Source: Procambarus clarkii | Lineage: Eukaryota > Arthropoda > Malacostraca > Decapoda > Cambaridae | DNA: 64,000 bases | Assembly (NCBI RefSeq): GCF_040958095.1 | Contig: NC_091193.1 | Coordinates: forward strand, 30,836,832 to 30,900,831 | Direction: 5' to 3' | Shown: positions 45,352 through 55,967 of the stretch, in pieces | Layout of the letters: each line of letters opens with the position of its first letter | Position numbering within the stretch: the stretch's first letter is position 1 | Made by a program: the position numbers and the translations under genes | The notes under the pieces: generated by a model | Database searches by the model: none | Seen by the model: the letters and a program-made list of their open reading frames with translations, nothing else | What the model was told of the DNA's origin: nothing

Positions 45352-45500
45352 ACATTTCATCGTAAGTGCAGCGATGATGCGATACACTTCAGACGTAAGG
45401 CAGCGTCTGGGATACTCTCGGACGCAGGTTCGAACCCTCGTACTGGCTCTTGTGAATTTGTTCATTTGATGCATCAGGCTATTGTGATTTCTGTGTGTAA
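45352..45500 (+). mobile_element. Family E tRNA-derived SINE
   Basis: It contains GGATACTCTCGGACGCAGGT, TTCGAACCCTCGTACTGGCT and CTTGTGAATTTGTTCATTTG, then ATGCATCA and a TTGTGATT tail. The A-box half is decayed. It is flanked by GATG-type microsatellites. Confidence 0.7.
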
Positions 45501-45539
45501 CTTCAAAGATACATATAGATGGATAAGATCCATTTATAG

Positions 45540-45665
45540 ATAGTTGAATGGATGGATAGATAGAAAAATAAGCGGATACATGGATGGATGGATGGATAGA
45601 TGGATGGATAGATGGATGGACAAATAGACAGATGGATGAATAGACAGATGGACAGATGGGAGACA
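45540..45665. repeat. GATG/GATA tetranucleotide microsatellite
   Basis: Imperfect GGAT and AGAT tetramers, continuing the compound block upstream. Confidence 0.85.
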
Positions 45666-45961
45666 GACAGACCAGGCAACGCCGGATACGTGTAGCAAAC
45701 GGTATAAATTTCAAGCTTAATTCAATTAATCAAATCGAATCCAAGACCACTCAACGGGTCGCCATTGCGTTGGATGTCGTATGGAAAGGCTCGAGCTTGC
45801 TGGTGCTTTACACGGCAATGCTCATTACTTCAGGAGGCCCACTTACTTCTCCCGAATATTCAGGATGAGAGTGGGGCTCACCTCCTAGTGCAATGCGCCT
45901 TGCCGACTATCACACCATTGGCTGATGTGGGCTGCGAGAGAGGGCACATCCGCTCCCGTAT
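45666..45961. other. Unassigned SLC13 intron stretch
   Basis: About 300 bp of non-repetitive, GC-moderate sequence with short open frames; nothing recognised. Confidence 0.4.
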
Positions 45962-46207
45962 CTTGAGTATCTTGAGATGATTTCGGGGCTTTAGTGTCCC
46001 CGCGGCCCGGTCCTCGGCCAGGCCTCCACCCCCAGGAAGCAGCCCGTGACAGCTGACTAACTCCCAGGTACCTATTTACTGCTAGGTAACAGGGGCATTC
46101 AGGGTAAAAGAAACTTTGCCCATTTGTTTCTGCTTCGTGCGGGAATCGAACCCACGCCACAGAATTACGAGTCCTGCGCGCTATCCACCAGGCTACGAGG
46201 CCCCCCC
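45962..46207 (-). mobile_element. Modular SINE, head A with tail 1
   Basis: In reverse complement it has the type A threonine-like tRNA head (GCCTCGTAGCCTGGTGGATA, then a B-box GGGTTCGATTCCCGC). The shared body and tail 1 (GAGGACCGGGCCGCGGGGAC, AAAGCCCCGAAATCATCTCA) follow. The tRNA portion is well preserved. Confidence 0.85.
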
Positions 46208-46214
46208 GTGGCGA

Positions 46215-46975
46215 GGCCTACGGGAAACAGGAGGCCAGACACTGGATACCGAATGGAAGATGAAGTCCTGCATGAAACGGACAGAGAGAAAGATCTAGGA
46301 GTTGATATCATGCCAAACCTGTATCTTGAAGCCCACATAAAACGAATTACATATGCGGCATATGCGAGGCTGGCTAACATCAGAACAGCCTTCAGGAACC
46401 TGTGTAAGGAATCATTCAGAACCTTGTATACCACATATGTAAGACCAATCCTGAAGTATGCGGCCCCAGCATGGAGCCCGTACCTTGTCAAGCACAAGAC
46501 GAAGCTGGAAAAAGTTCAGAGGTTTGCCACTAGGCTACTCCCAGAACTAAGAGGCATGAGTTACGAGGAAAGACTGCGTGAACTGCACCTTACGTCGCTG
46601 GAAGACAGAATAGCTAGGGGAGACATGATCATTCCATACAAAATTCTCAGGGGGGAATGGACAGAGTAGACAAGGATGGATTATTTAACACGGGTGGTAC
46701 ACGCACAAGGAAACACAGGTGGAAGCTGAGTACTCAAATGAGCCACAGAGATATTAGAAAGAACTTTTTCAGTGTCAGAATAGTTAGTAAATGGAATGCA
46801 CTAGGAAGTGATGTGGTGGAAGCTGACTCCATACACAATTTAAAATGTAGATATGATAGAGTTCGAGAAACTCAGGAGCCTGTGCACCAGTAGATTGACG
46901 GTTGACAGGTGGAACCAAAGAGCCAAAGCTCAACCCCTGAAAGTACAACTAGTTGATTACAACTATGTGAGTATA
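46215..46975 (+). mobile_element. CR1-like LINE C-terminal part and 3' tail
   Basis: The frame to 46669 encodes EDEVLHETDREKDLGVDI, LANIRTAFRNLCKESF, TYVRPILKYAAPAWSPYL and RGMSYEERLRELHLTSLEDR. After one frameshift at about 46660 it continues LFNTGGTRTRKHRWKLS and FFSVRIVSKWNALGSDVVEA to a stop at 46893. The 3' tail has TTGACGGTTGACAGGTGG, CCAAAGAGCCAAAGCTCAAC and then CA repeats. The tail is shared with the GT-type SINEs nearby. Confidence 0.8.
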
Positions 46976-47343
46976 CAGACACACACACACACACACACAC
47001 AGGAGGGAGCAGGAGACCAGATACAAGGAATCATTTGGGAGATAAAATACTTCAAGAGTCTGAGAGAGAGAAACACCTGGGGGTTGATATCACACTCTGG
47101 TTTCTTTTTCCCTGGTGCATCCGTTCACCTAGCAGTAAATTGGTACCTTGGAGTTGAGGAGGTGGTACTGGCTGCTTCCATGGGAAGTGTGTGAGTGTGC
47201 GTGTGTTAAAGAGCAATATATATAGTAGATACAATAGAGGAAAAATAGATTACTTACAAAGGCGGGGTCCAAGAGCTAATAGCTTGATTCTTCAGACACA
47301 AATGGTAACTACACACGCACGCATGCGCGCAGACAGACAGACA

Positions 47344-47433
<90 letters not shown>

Positions 47434-47447
47434 CCTACGAGGCCCCA
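46976..47447. other. CA microsatellites and unassigned intron sequence
   Basis: A short CA run occurs at 46980-47000 and a long one at 47340-47430, with unassigned DNA between. GAGTCTGAGAGAG and ACACCTGGGGGTTGATATCA near 47055-47095 resemble LINE coding sequence, but too little remains to classify. Confidence 0.5.
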
Positions 47448-47756
47448 AGGGGCCTCGTAGCCTGGTGGATAGCGCGCAGGATTCGTAATTCTGTGGCGCG
47501 GGTTCGATTCCCGCACGAGGCAGAAACAAATGGGCAAAGTTTCTTTCACCCTGAATGCCCCTGTTACCTAGCAGTAAATAGGTACCTGGGAGTTAGTCAG
47601 CTGTCACGGGCTGCTTCCTGGGGTGTGTGTGTGTGTGTGGTGTGGAGAAAAAAAAATAGTAAACAGTTGATTGACAGTTGAGAGGCGGGCCGAAAGAGCA
47701 AAGCTCAACCCCCGTAATAACACAACTAGTAAACACACACACACACACACACACAC
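47448..47756 (+). mobile_element. Modular SINE, head A with GT repeat and LINE-like tail
   Basis: The tRNA head has GCCTCGTAGCCTGGTGGATA, GGGTTCGATTCCCGCACGAG and a loop reading TTCGTAA. The body ends at GGGCTGCTTCCTGGGG. It is followed by a short GT run, an A-rich stretch and a tail TTGATTGACAGTTGAGAGGC, GGGCCGAAAGAGC, AAAGCTCAACCCCCG. That tail matches the 3' end of the LINE at 46.9 kb. Confidence 0.85.
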
Positions 47757-49600
47757 ATGGAGCTAGGAAGAATTAAAGCAGTTAGACCTGATAGAATTTC
47801 ACCTTGGTTGCTGAGAGAATGTGCAACTAAACTCAGCATTCCACTCCAATTAATATTCCAGACGTCCTTGTGCACAGAAATCTAAGCAGAGATATGGAAA
47901 AGACAAACATAGTACCACTCTATAAAAATAGTAGTCGAGAAGAACCTCTAAATTCCCGTATCATTAACAAGCTGGTAGTCAAAACTCTTGAACAAACAGG
48001 TAAAGCCAGGCGCCGGCGAGAAACATTGGGCAAAGTTTCTTTCACCCTATGCCCCTGTTACCTAGCAGTAAAATAGGTACCTGGGTGTTAGTCAGCTGTC
48101 ACGGGCTGCTTCCTGGGGGTGGAGGCCTGGTCGAGGACCGGGCCGCGGGGACACTAAAGCCCCGAAATCATCTCAAGATAACCTCAAGAAAATGTGTTGA
48201 ACACCTAGAGAGTAATGACATAATGACGGACAGACAGTATGGTTTTCGAACAAGAAAGTCCCGTGTAACAGATCTACTTAGTTTTCATGATGTAGCCAGA
48301 GAGATGCTACAGGAAAGAGATGGTTGGGTTGACTGTGTCTATCTGGACCAAAAAAAGGTTTCTGATAAAGTCCCACACAAGAGGCTGTTCTGGAAACTGG
48401 AACATGCTGGAGGGGTGACAGGGAGACTTCTGACATTAAAGAAACATGTTCTAACTGATAGACAGATGAGGACAGAGACAATGTATCTGCCTGGAGTAGT
48501 GTTACTAGCGGAGTCCCACAGGGTTCAGTTCTTGCTCCAGTAATGTTCATCATCTACATAAACAATCTACCAGAAGGAATACACAATTATATGCACATGT
48601 TTGCAGAAGATGCTAAGATACTGGGGAAGATAGGAGACGCACACGATTGTAATGCTCGTCAAATTGATCTAGATAAAATCAGTGCTAGGAGCGTCAAGTG
48701 GCAAATGGAATTCAATATGAATAAATGCCATGTTATGGAATGTGGAATTGGAGAAAATAGACAACACACAACTTACAAATTATGTGGAAAGGAATTACAG
48801 AACTCTAATAAAAAATGAGACCTAGGGGGGGGGGGGGGGGTTGAATAGTAAAGTGTGGCCAGAGGAACACATAAAGAACATTGTGAGAGGAGCGTGTGCG
48901 TCGCTTGCCAACTTCAGATTTGCTTCTAATTATATGGATGGTTCCAGGACGCCGCGAGACTGTCACTTTGCTGTGAGGCTCCAGGGTCGATCAGCGGGTC
49001 ATGCGTGCAGTCGGCAAGTACCGTGAGCAGACGTGTTGGGACCCGGAAGATGGTGAACCTGGCCAGGATGAAGCCAGAGGAAACTCTGATGGAGGTCCGC
49101 ACCAACTAAAGAAACTGTTCATGACTTTTGTGAGACCAAAATTGAAATATACAGCAGTTGTATGGTGCCTATATGTGAAGAAGCTCATAAAGAAACTGGA
49201 AAAGGTGCAATGGTATGCTACAAAATGACTTCCGGAACTGAAAAAAAACAAGAGTTACGAGGAGAGACTAGAGGCGTTAAACATTCCTAACCTACAAGAT
49301 AGAAGAAAAAGAGATGATATGATCACACCTTACAAAATACTAACAGGCATTAACCAAATTGATAAAGAAGAATTCCTGAAACCAGCAACTTCAAGAAAAT
49401 GAGGACACAGATTCAAGTTAAGGAAACAAAGGTGCCGAAAATATATTAGAAATTTTTCTTTTGCAAACAGAGTGGCAGACGCTTGGAACACACTAAGTGA
49501 GAAGGTGGTGGTGGAGGCCAAAACCGTCAGTATTTTCCAAGCGTTAGACGACAAAGAGTACTGGGAAGACGGGACACCACGAGCGTAGTACTCATCCTGT
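47757..49600 (+). mobile_element. Old CR1-like LINE ORF2, RT to C-terminus, with SINE insertion
   Basis: With frame changes and stops, the order is: RPDRISPWLLRECATKLSIP; a type B SINE at 48004-48190; DRQYGFRTRKSRVTDLLSF; CVYLDQKKVSDKVPHKRLFW, a decayed motif A; FIIYINNLPEGIHNY; FAEDAKILGKIGD, motif C with E for D; KWQMEFNMNKCHVMECG; then FVRPKLKYTAVVW; KSYEERLEALNIPNLQDRRK; and FANRVADAWNTLSEKVVVEA. Catalytic residues are changed and the frame is broken in several places. Confidence 0.75.
48004..48190 (+). mobile_element. SINE type B, 5' truncated, nested in LINE
   Basis: It starts inside the head at CAGGCGCCGGCGAGAAAC, then has the shared body and tail 1 ending with CAAGATAACCTCAAG. It interrupts the LINE reverse transcriptase. 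Confidence 0.85.
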
Positions 49601-49789
49601 AACTACAAAGGTAATTACACATCAATAGGAACACATAAGAATTAGACAACTATAATTAGTAATGTCACAGGTGGCACAACAGTCCTGACCAGGCGAAGAG
49701 TAGACTGGAAGCCAGAGATGTGTACCTTCATGATGACATGGTGAGATAAAGAGCACTACAGCAATACAGCAAGAAGGGAGGTAGGGAGG

Positions 49790-50055
49790 TTATCTTGAGG
49801 TTATCTTGAGGTTATCTTGAGATGATTTCGGGGCTTTTTAGTGTCCCAACGGCCCGGTCCTCGACCAGGCCTCCACCCCCAGGAATCAGCCCGTGACAGC
49901 TGACTAACACCCAGGTACCTTTTTTACTGCTAGGTAACAGGAGCATAGGGTGAAAGAAACTCTGCCCATTGTTTCTCGCCGGCGCCTGGGATCGAACCCA
50001 GGACCACAGGATCACAAGTCCAGCGTGCTGTCCGTTCGGCCGACCGGCTCCCTCC
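49790..50055 (-). mobile_element. Modular SINE, head B with tail 1
   Basis: In reverse complement it has GGAGCCGGTCGGCCGAACGG, a B-box GGGTTCGATCCCAGG, the shared body and tail 1. The final element GATAACCTCAA is repeated three times at its 3' end (49790-49825). Confidence 0.85.
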
Positions 50056-50405
50056 TAGAGGGAGGTAGAGAGGGAGAGAAGGAGGGATGGAGGGAGGGAG
50101 AGAAGTTGGAGGTGTAAAGGAAGAGAGTGCAACAAGGGGAAGGAACCCACACACTTACCAGCTTCCTTAGGAGCAACGAGTCGATAGTAGAGGCATAAGG
50201 ATGAAGTAAGAATGTAACGGCCAGACAAGTAGGCTTCTCCTCTCTTCCTCTCCTCCCTTCTCCCCTCTTCCCCCTTCTTCCTCCTCTCCTATCCTCCTCT
50301 CTCTCTTCTTCCCCTCATCTCTCCTCTTTCCTACTATCCCAGCCCTCGGCTAGTGGTCGAACCATATACGTTTAATTGTTTTCCTCTGGAGCGGCGAGAG
50401 CGTAA
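50056..50405. other. Low-complexity stretch
   Basis: GGGA-type purine repeats (50056-50105) and a CT-rich tract (about 50230-50340) occur; no gene. Confidence 0.6.
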
Positions 50406-50406
50406 G

Positions 50407-50888
50407 TAAGTAATTACCACAGGAAGGCACCAAGCCGGGGGCACTATGTAGCACCATCAAATGTGCGGGATATTACCACACGAAGGCACCAAGCCGGGGG
50501 CACTATGTAGCACCATCAAATGTGCGGGATATTACCACACGAAGGCACCAAGCCGGGGGCACTATGTAGCACCATCAAATGTGCGGGATATTACCACACG
50601 AAGGCACCAAGCCGGGGGCACTATGTAGCACCATCACATGTGCGGGATATTACCACACGAAGGCACCAAGCCGGGGGCACTATGTAGCACCATCACATGT
50701 GCGGGATATTACCACACGAAGGCACCAAGCCGGGGGCACTATGTAGCACCATCACATGTGCGGGATATTACCACACGAAGGCACCAAGCCGGGGGCACTA
50801 TGTAGCACCATCACATGTGCGGGATATTACCACACGAAGGCACCAAGCCGGGGCACTATGTAGCACCATCACATGTGCGGGATATTCA
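50407..50888. repeat. 59-bp satellite, about 8 copies
   Basis: The unit contains GGGATATTACCACACGAAGG, CACCAAGCCGGGGGCACTAT and GTAGCACCATCAAATGTGC. Copies are nearly identical (AAATG or ACATG). The core matches the dispersed repeats at 23735-23795 and 24415-24460. Confidence 0.95.
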
Positions 50889-50984
50889 AATGGCGCTAAA
50901 TACCACCAAGGATGCCAATACGAGAACAAATGTGCATAAGGCGAACACCATCAAAGGTATCCAATTCACCAAGGGTACCTAGGA

Positions 50985-51140
50985 TACCTGATCAACCAGG
51001 CTGTGACTCATACGTCAGGCTGCGAGCAGCCGCGTCTAACAGCCTGGTTGATCAGTCCAGCAACCAGGAGGCCTGGTCGACGACCGGGCCGCGGGGACAC
51101 TAAGCCCCGGAAGCACCTCAAGGTAGCCTCAAGGTAAGGT
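50985..51140 (+). mobile_element. Modular SINE, head C
   Basis: CTGATCAACCAGGCTGTGAC, CAGGCTGCGAGCAGCC, AGCCTGGTTGATCAGTCCAG, then AGGCCTGGTCGACGACCGGG and CACTAAGCCCCGGAAGCACC. The start and middle contain an inverted repeat (TGATCAACCAGGCTGT / CAGCCTGGTTGATCA). Confidence 0.8.
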
Positions 51141-52139
51141 TCTATGAAGGAACAGGTGACCGCAAGGGACAGTCGGGTAGCAAGACGCACACATTCTGGA
51201 AGTCTGGATACTCAACAAGGATATGCACCACCGTAAGAGGGATAATGCAGTTTGGACAAAAAGGAGCCAGGCAGCGCTCCATTAAGTGCCCGTGAGTTAA
51301 GGGTGTATGGCCAATACGTAACCTCTCCAGAGCCGTTTCCCACCACCAGTTATGGTGGTGGGAGGAAGGCCAAGGGGGACACGCTACCCTTAAAAGCATA
51401 AAGCTTGTTACCATTAACAGAAGACCAGCGATCCTGCCAGCGGGGTGGGATTGAGGAATGAATAACTTGGTAGAAGTGGAAATAAGGAGCACCTTTGAGG
51501 GAAATGGGACAAGTGCGGATAGCCTCCTTAGCGGCAGCATCCGCACGCTCATTTATGGAAACCTCAATATGGCTGGCAACCCAGCAAACTCAACTGTCTT
51601 AAATCTGCTGGAGATAAGAAAGAACCAATATTGAATTTTAACTACCACAGGATGGACAGGACTCGAGAGCCATGAGAGAACTGCGAGAGTCAACGTCAGC
51701 AACAATGGAAGAATTACAGAGATCAAGTGTGAACAAAAATGAGCAAACAAAAAGGCGTTTCAGAACTGTAGGAGGAGTTAAAAGCTCTTGTCATGCAGGT
51801 CAGACTTTTACAAAACTTAGGATGAGGGACCCTCCATGGGGGGGCAAGGATGGTACGATACAAGGAGAAACATTGGTAACACGAACCGCGATAGAACTTA
51901 GCAAGCGAGACAACCATATAGAGAGTGGAAGGTGGTGCAAGGGAACAAGATCTACATGAGGGGTAATGGTCACTGTACAATATAAGCGAGAGTGAGGGTG
52001 TTGTAGGGACCGCACAAAGTAGGGAAGACAGTAGCGATCACAGCGATCCACTAGAGACAAGATGACAGTTTCAACATACAGGTCCTAGGTAGGAGTCGAA
52101 CGAAAGGCACCAGAGCAGAGGCATAATCCAGTATGACAC

Positions 52140-52400
52140 ACAGAGATCACACTAACGTGATGCATCAAATGAACAAATCCACAAGGGCCGTGACGAGGAT
52201 TCGAACCTGCGTCCGGGAGCATCCCAGACACTGCCTTAATCGACTGAGCTACGACAGGGTAAACCGGCTTCGGTTTCAACCGGCTTCGGCTTCAACCCTT
52301 TTACCCTGTCGTAGCTCAGTCGATTAAGACAGTGTCTGGGATGCTCCCGGACGCAGGTTCGAATCCCCGTCACGGCCTTTGTGGATTTATTCATTTGTAT
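52140..52400. mobile_element. Head-to-head family E SINE pair nested in a LINE
   Basis: A minus copy (52260-52140) and a plus copy (about 52305-52400) face each other. Both keep the A-box GTAGCTCAGTCGATTAAG and B-box GGTTCGAATCC. The spacer has GGGTAAACCGGCTTCGG, CAACCGGCTTCGGCTTCAAC and CCTTTTACCC, itself containing short direct and inverted repeats. The arms of about 100 bp match closely, giving a long hairpin. Confidence 0.85.
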
Positions 52401-52838
52401 GGTGAAGGGCATCACGACGACGAAGAGTTGAGGGAGAGGCAGACGAGTAAGCTGGATAACCATAATCGAGTCTAGACAGCACGAGAGGGGAATGTATGGA
52501 GAAAAGCATACGTCTATCAGTTCCCCATGAAGTATGGGACAAGACCTAGAGTAAGTTAAGGGCCTTAGAGCATTCAACTTGGAGATAAGAGATATGGGTC
52601 GCCCAGGACAAAAGAGTGTCAAACATTAACACCAGAAGATTAGAAGAATCTTTATACAAAATAGGATTACCATAAAGATACAAAGGGGGTCGAAGAACGA
52701 CCTACTTCCGAGTATAGGTCATAGCACAAGACATAGCTGTAGAGAACTTGAAGCTATGATGCCCAGGACGAAACGGCATCATTCACAAGTTGAAGCCGCC
52801 GTTAGAGGAAAGACGAGGCATCACTTTGACATCACTTT

Positions 52839-53195
52839 GATATTATGAAAACTGCAGGGGGGTTTTGGGCAAAATATGACCCATCGCCGTTTTCAGTAAT
52901 TGGCACATTTTAGGTATAAAAATTCGTAATATGAAATTGAAAATAGGTGCAGAGAGTCAGAATTCGGCTCAAAAATCACGCTCATGAGTCAAATTTCCGA
53001 CATTTCAGATATTTTGAAAACTGTAGGGGGGTTTGGGCAAAATAGGACTCATCGATGTTTTCTGTAATTTGCATATTTTCGGTATAAAAATTCGTAATTT
53101 GAAACTTAAAATAAGTGCAGAGAGTCAGAATTCGGCTCAAAAATCACGCTCAGGAGTCAAATTTCCGACATTTCAGATATTTTGAAAACTGCAGA
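52839..53195. repeat. 168/169-bp satellite pair nested in a LINE
   Basis: Two tandem units plus a partial third begin at 52839, 53008 and 53176. Conserved blocks include GAGAGTCAGAATTCGGCTCA, AAAATCACGCTCA, GAGTCAAATTTCCGACATTT and GAAAACTGTAGGGGGG. The block splits the LINE right after its YIDD motif. Confidence 0.85.
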
Positions 53196-53394
53196 GGGTA
53201 AAATCATCAATATAGAGAGCTAAGAAAATACCAGACGGAAGGGAGGAAAGAAGACCATTGAGGGTAATCAGGAAAAGAGTAGCATTCAGAACACTACCTT
53301 GGGGTACACCTTCATATTGCTGAAAAGAGGAAGAGAGAGTGGGACAAAGCCTCACTTTGCAGGAACGACGAGAGAGGAAGCTTTGGAGGAAGAG

Positions 53395-53447
53395 AGGTCC
53401 CACGAGGTCCCACGAGGTCCCACGAGGTCCCACGAGGTCCCACGAGC
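53395..53447. repeat. 10-bp repeat, 5 copies
   Basis: CCCACGAGGT repeated, just before the large 26-bp array and inside LINE-derived sequence. Confidence 0.9.
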
Positions 53448-53544
53448 CCCAAAAGAACGGAGTTGGGAGAGAATATGGTATCTTTAGGTGGTGTTATACC
53501 ACCTAAAGGTAATATTATCAAGGAATATTGTATGAATGGTCTTC

Positions 53545-55375
53545 AAGAGTGAACCAGGCATCCGCTCGACAAGAGTGAACCAGGCATCCGCTCGACAAGA
53601 GTGAACCAGGCATCCGCTCGACAAGAGTGAACCAGGCATCCGCTCGACAAGAGTGAACCAGGCATCCGCTCGACAAGAGTGAGCCAGGCATCCACCCGTC
53701 AAGAGTGAGCCAGGCATCCGCTCGACAAGAGTGAACCAGGCATCCACCCGTCAAGAGTGAGCCAGGCATCCGCTCGACAAGAGTGAACCAGGCATCCACC
53801 CGTCAAGAGTGAGCCAGGCATCCGCTCGACAAGAGTGAACCAGGCATCCACCCGTCAAGAGTGAGCCAGGCATCCGCTCGACAAGAGTGAACCAGGCATC
53901 CACCCGTCAAGAGTGAGCCAGGCATCCGCTCGGCAAGAGTGAACCAGGCATCCACCCGTCAAGAGTGAGCCAGGCATCCGCTCGGCAAGAGTGAACCAGG
54001 CATCCACCCGTCAAGAGTGAGCCAGGCATCCGCTCGGCAAGAGTGAACCAGGCATCCACCCGTCAAGAGTGAGCCAGGCATCCGCTCGGCAAGAGTGAAC
54101 CAGGCATCCACCCGTCAAGAGTGAGCCAGGCATCCGCTCGACAAGAGTGAACCAGGCATCCACCCGTCAAGAGTGAACCAGGCATCCGCTCGACAAGAGT
54201 GAACCAGGCATCCACCCGTCAAGAGTGAGCCAGGCATCCGCTCGACAAGAGTGAACCAGGCATCCACCCGACAAGAGTGAACCAGGCATCCGCTCGGCAA
54301 GAGTGAACCAGGCATCCACCCGTCAAGAGTGAGCCAGGCATCCGCTCGACAAGAGTGAACCAGGCATCCACCCGTCAAGAGTGAACCAGGCATCCGCTCG
54401 ACAAGAGTGAACCAGGCATCCGCTCGACAAGAGTGAACCAGGCATCCGCTCGACAAGAGCGAACCAGGCATCCGCTCGACAAGAGTGAACCAGGCATCCA
54501 CCCGTCAAGAGTGAGCCAGGCATCCGCTCGACAAGAGTGAACCAGGCATCCACCCGTCAAGAGTGATCCAGGCATCCGCTCGACAAGAGTGAACCAGGCA
54601 TCCACCCGTCAAGAGTGAACCAGGCATCCACCCGTCAAGAGTGAACCAGGCATCCGCTTGACAAGAGTGAACCAGGCATCCACCCGTCAAGAGTGAACCA
54701 GGCATCCGCTTGACAAGAGTGAACCAGGCATCCACCCGTCAAGAGTGAACCAGGCATCCGCTTGACAAGAGTGAACCAGGCATCCACCCGTCAAGAGTGA
54801 ACCAGGCATCCGCTTGACAAGAGTGAACCAGGCATCCGCTTGACAAGAGTGAACCAGGCATCCACCCGTCAAGAGTGAACCAGGCATCCGCTTGACAAGA
54901 GTGAACCAGGCATCCACCCGTCAAGAGTGAGCCAGGCATCCGCTCGACAAGAGTGAACCAGGCATCCACCCGTCAAGAGTGAACCAGGCATCCGCTCGAC
55001 AAGAGTGAACCAGGCATCCGCTCGACAAAAGTGAACCAGGCATCCGCTCGACAAGAGTGAACCAGGCATCCACCCGTCAAGAGTGAACCAGGCATCCGCT
55101 TGACAAGAGTGAACCAGGCATCCACCCGTCAAGAGTGAGCCAGGCATCCGCTCGACAAGAGTGAACCAGGCATCCACCCGTCAAGAGTGAACCAGGCATC
55201 CGCTCGACAAGAGTGAACCAGGCATCCGCTCGACAAGAGTGAACCAGGCATCCGCTCGACAAGAGTGAACCAGGCATCCGCTCGACAAGAGTGAACCAGG
55301 CATCCACCCGTCAAGAGTGAACCAGGCATCCACCCGTCAAGAGTGAACCAGGCATCCGCTCGACAAGAGTGAGCC
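53545..55375. repeat. 26-bp minisatellite with two unit types, about 70 copies
   Basis: The constant part is AAGAGTGAACCAGGCATC; the variable end is CGCTCGAC or CACCCGTC, with rarer CGCTCGGC and CGCTTGAC. The two types alternate in long stretches, making 52-bp dimers, with homogeneous runs at both ends. Reverse-strand open frames of 76 or so codons are shadows. Confidence 0.95.
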
Positions 55376-55607
55376 TCACGCCATTGTCCCCACAAGATTG
55401 CAGCACCGAAATTGAGGAAATTGAGAATATCGAAGCGGTCTCACCAAATTGTATCGCAATTCACTGTGTGATTCACAGGGAAGCGTTAGTGGCAAAGCGA
55501 CTGAATGAAGCAAGAAATGCTAAGGAGAAAAGTGACTTTGAGCTTGTACTTAATGATGTTGTCAAAGTGGTTAACCATATCTATGAACATGCTAAACAGC
55601 GTGTGGG

Positions 55608-55860
55608 AGCCGGTCGGCCGAGCGGACAGCATGCTGGACTTTTGATCCTGTGGTCCTGGGTTCGATCCCAGGCGCCGGCGAGAAACAATGGGCAGAGTTT
55701 CTTTCACCCTGAATGCCCCTGTTACCTAGCAGTAAAATAGGTACCTTGGATGTTAGTCAGCTGTCACGGGCTTCTTCCTGGGGGTGGAGGCCTGGTCAAG
55801 GACCGGGCCGCGGGGACACTAAAGCCCCGAAATCATCTCAAGATAACCTCAAGATCTCAA
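55608..55860 (+). mobile_element. Modular SINE, head B with tail 1, nested in transposase
   Basis: It starts GGAGCCGGTCGGCCGAGCGG and has a B-box GGGTTCGATCCCAGG, the shared body and tail 1. It ends with AGATAACCTCAAGATCTCAA. It splits the transposase between HAKQR and the next block. Confidence 0.85.
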
Positions 55861-55967
55861 GATAGCATAGAATGTTTCGTGAGTTGTTTAAGGACATGGA
55901 AGCTAATTTCACCAAACTCCTCCTTCATACTGAAGTACGTTGGCTATCTCGAGGTAAGGTTCTTAAT

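Larger units (their letters stand above)
51141..53440 (-). mobile_element. Broken Jockey-like LINE ORF2: RT, RNase-H-type region and C-terminus, with insertions
   Basis: Right to left: LSSSFQQYEGVPQGSVLNAT and LFLITLNGLLSSLPSG (motif B region), then LALYIDDFTL (motif C, YIDD). A 168-bp satellite pair interrupts at 53195-52839, and a SINE pair at 52400-52140. The C-terminal block is WWWETALERLRIGHTPLTHG, HLMERCLAPFCPNCIIPLTV and VHILVEYPDFQNV, the typical cysteine/histidine end of Jockey-type ORF2 proteins. The intervening region (about 52800-51560) is frame-shifted and carries only scraps. Confidence 0.75.
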
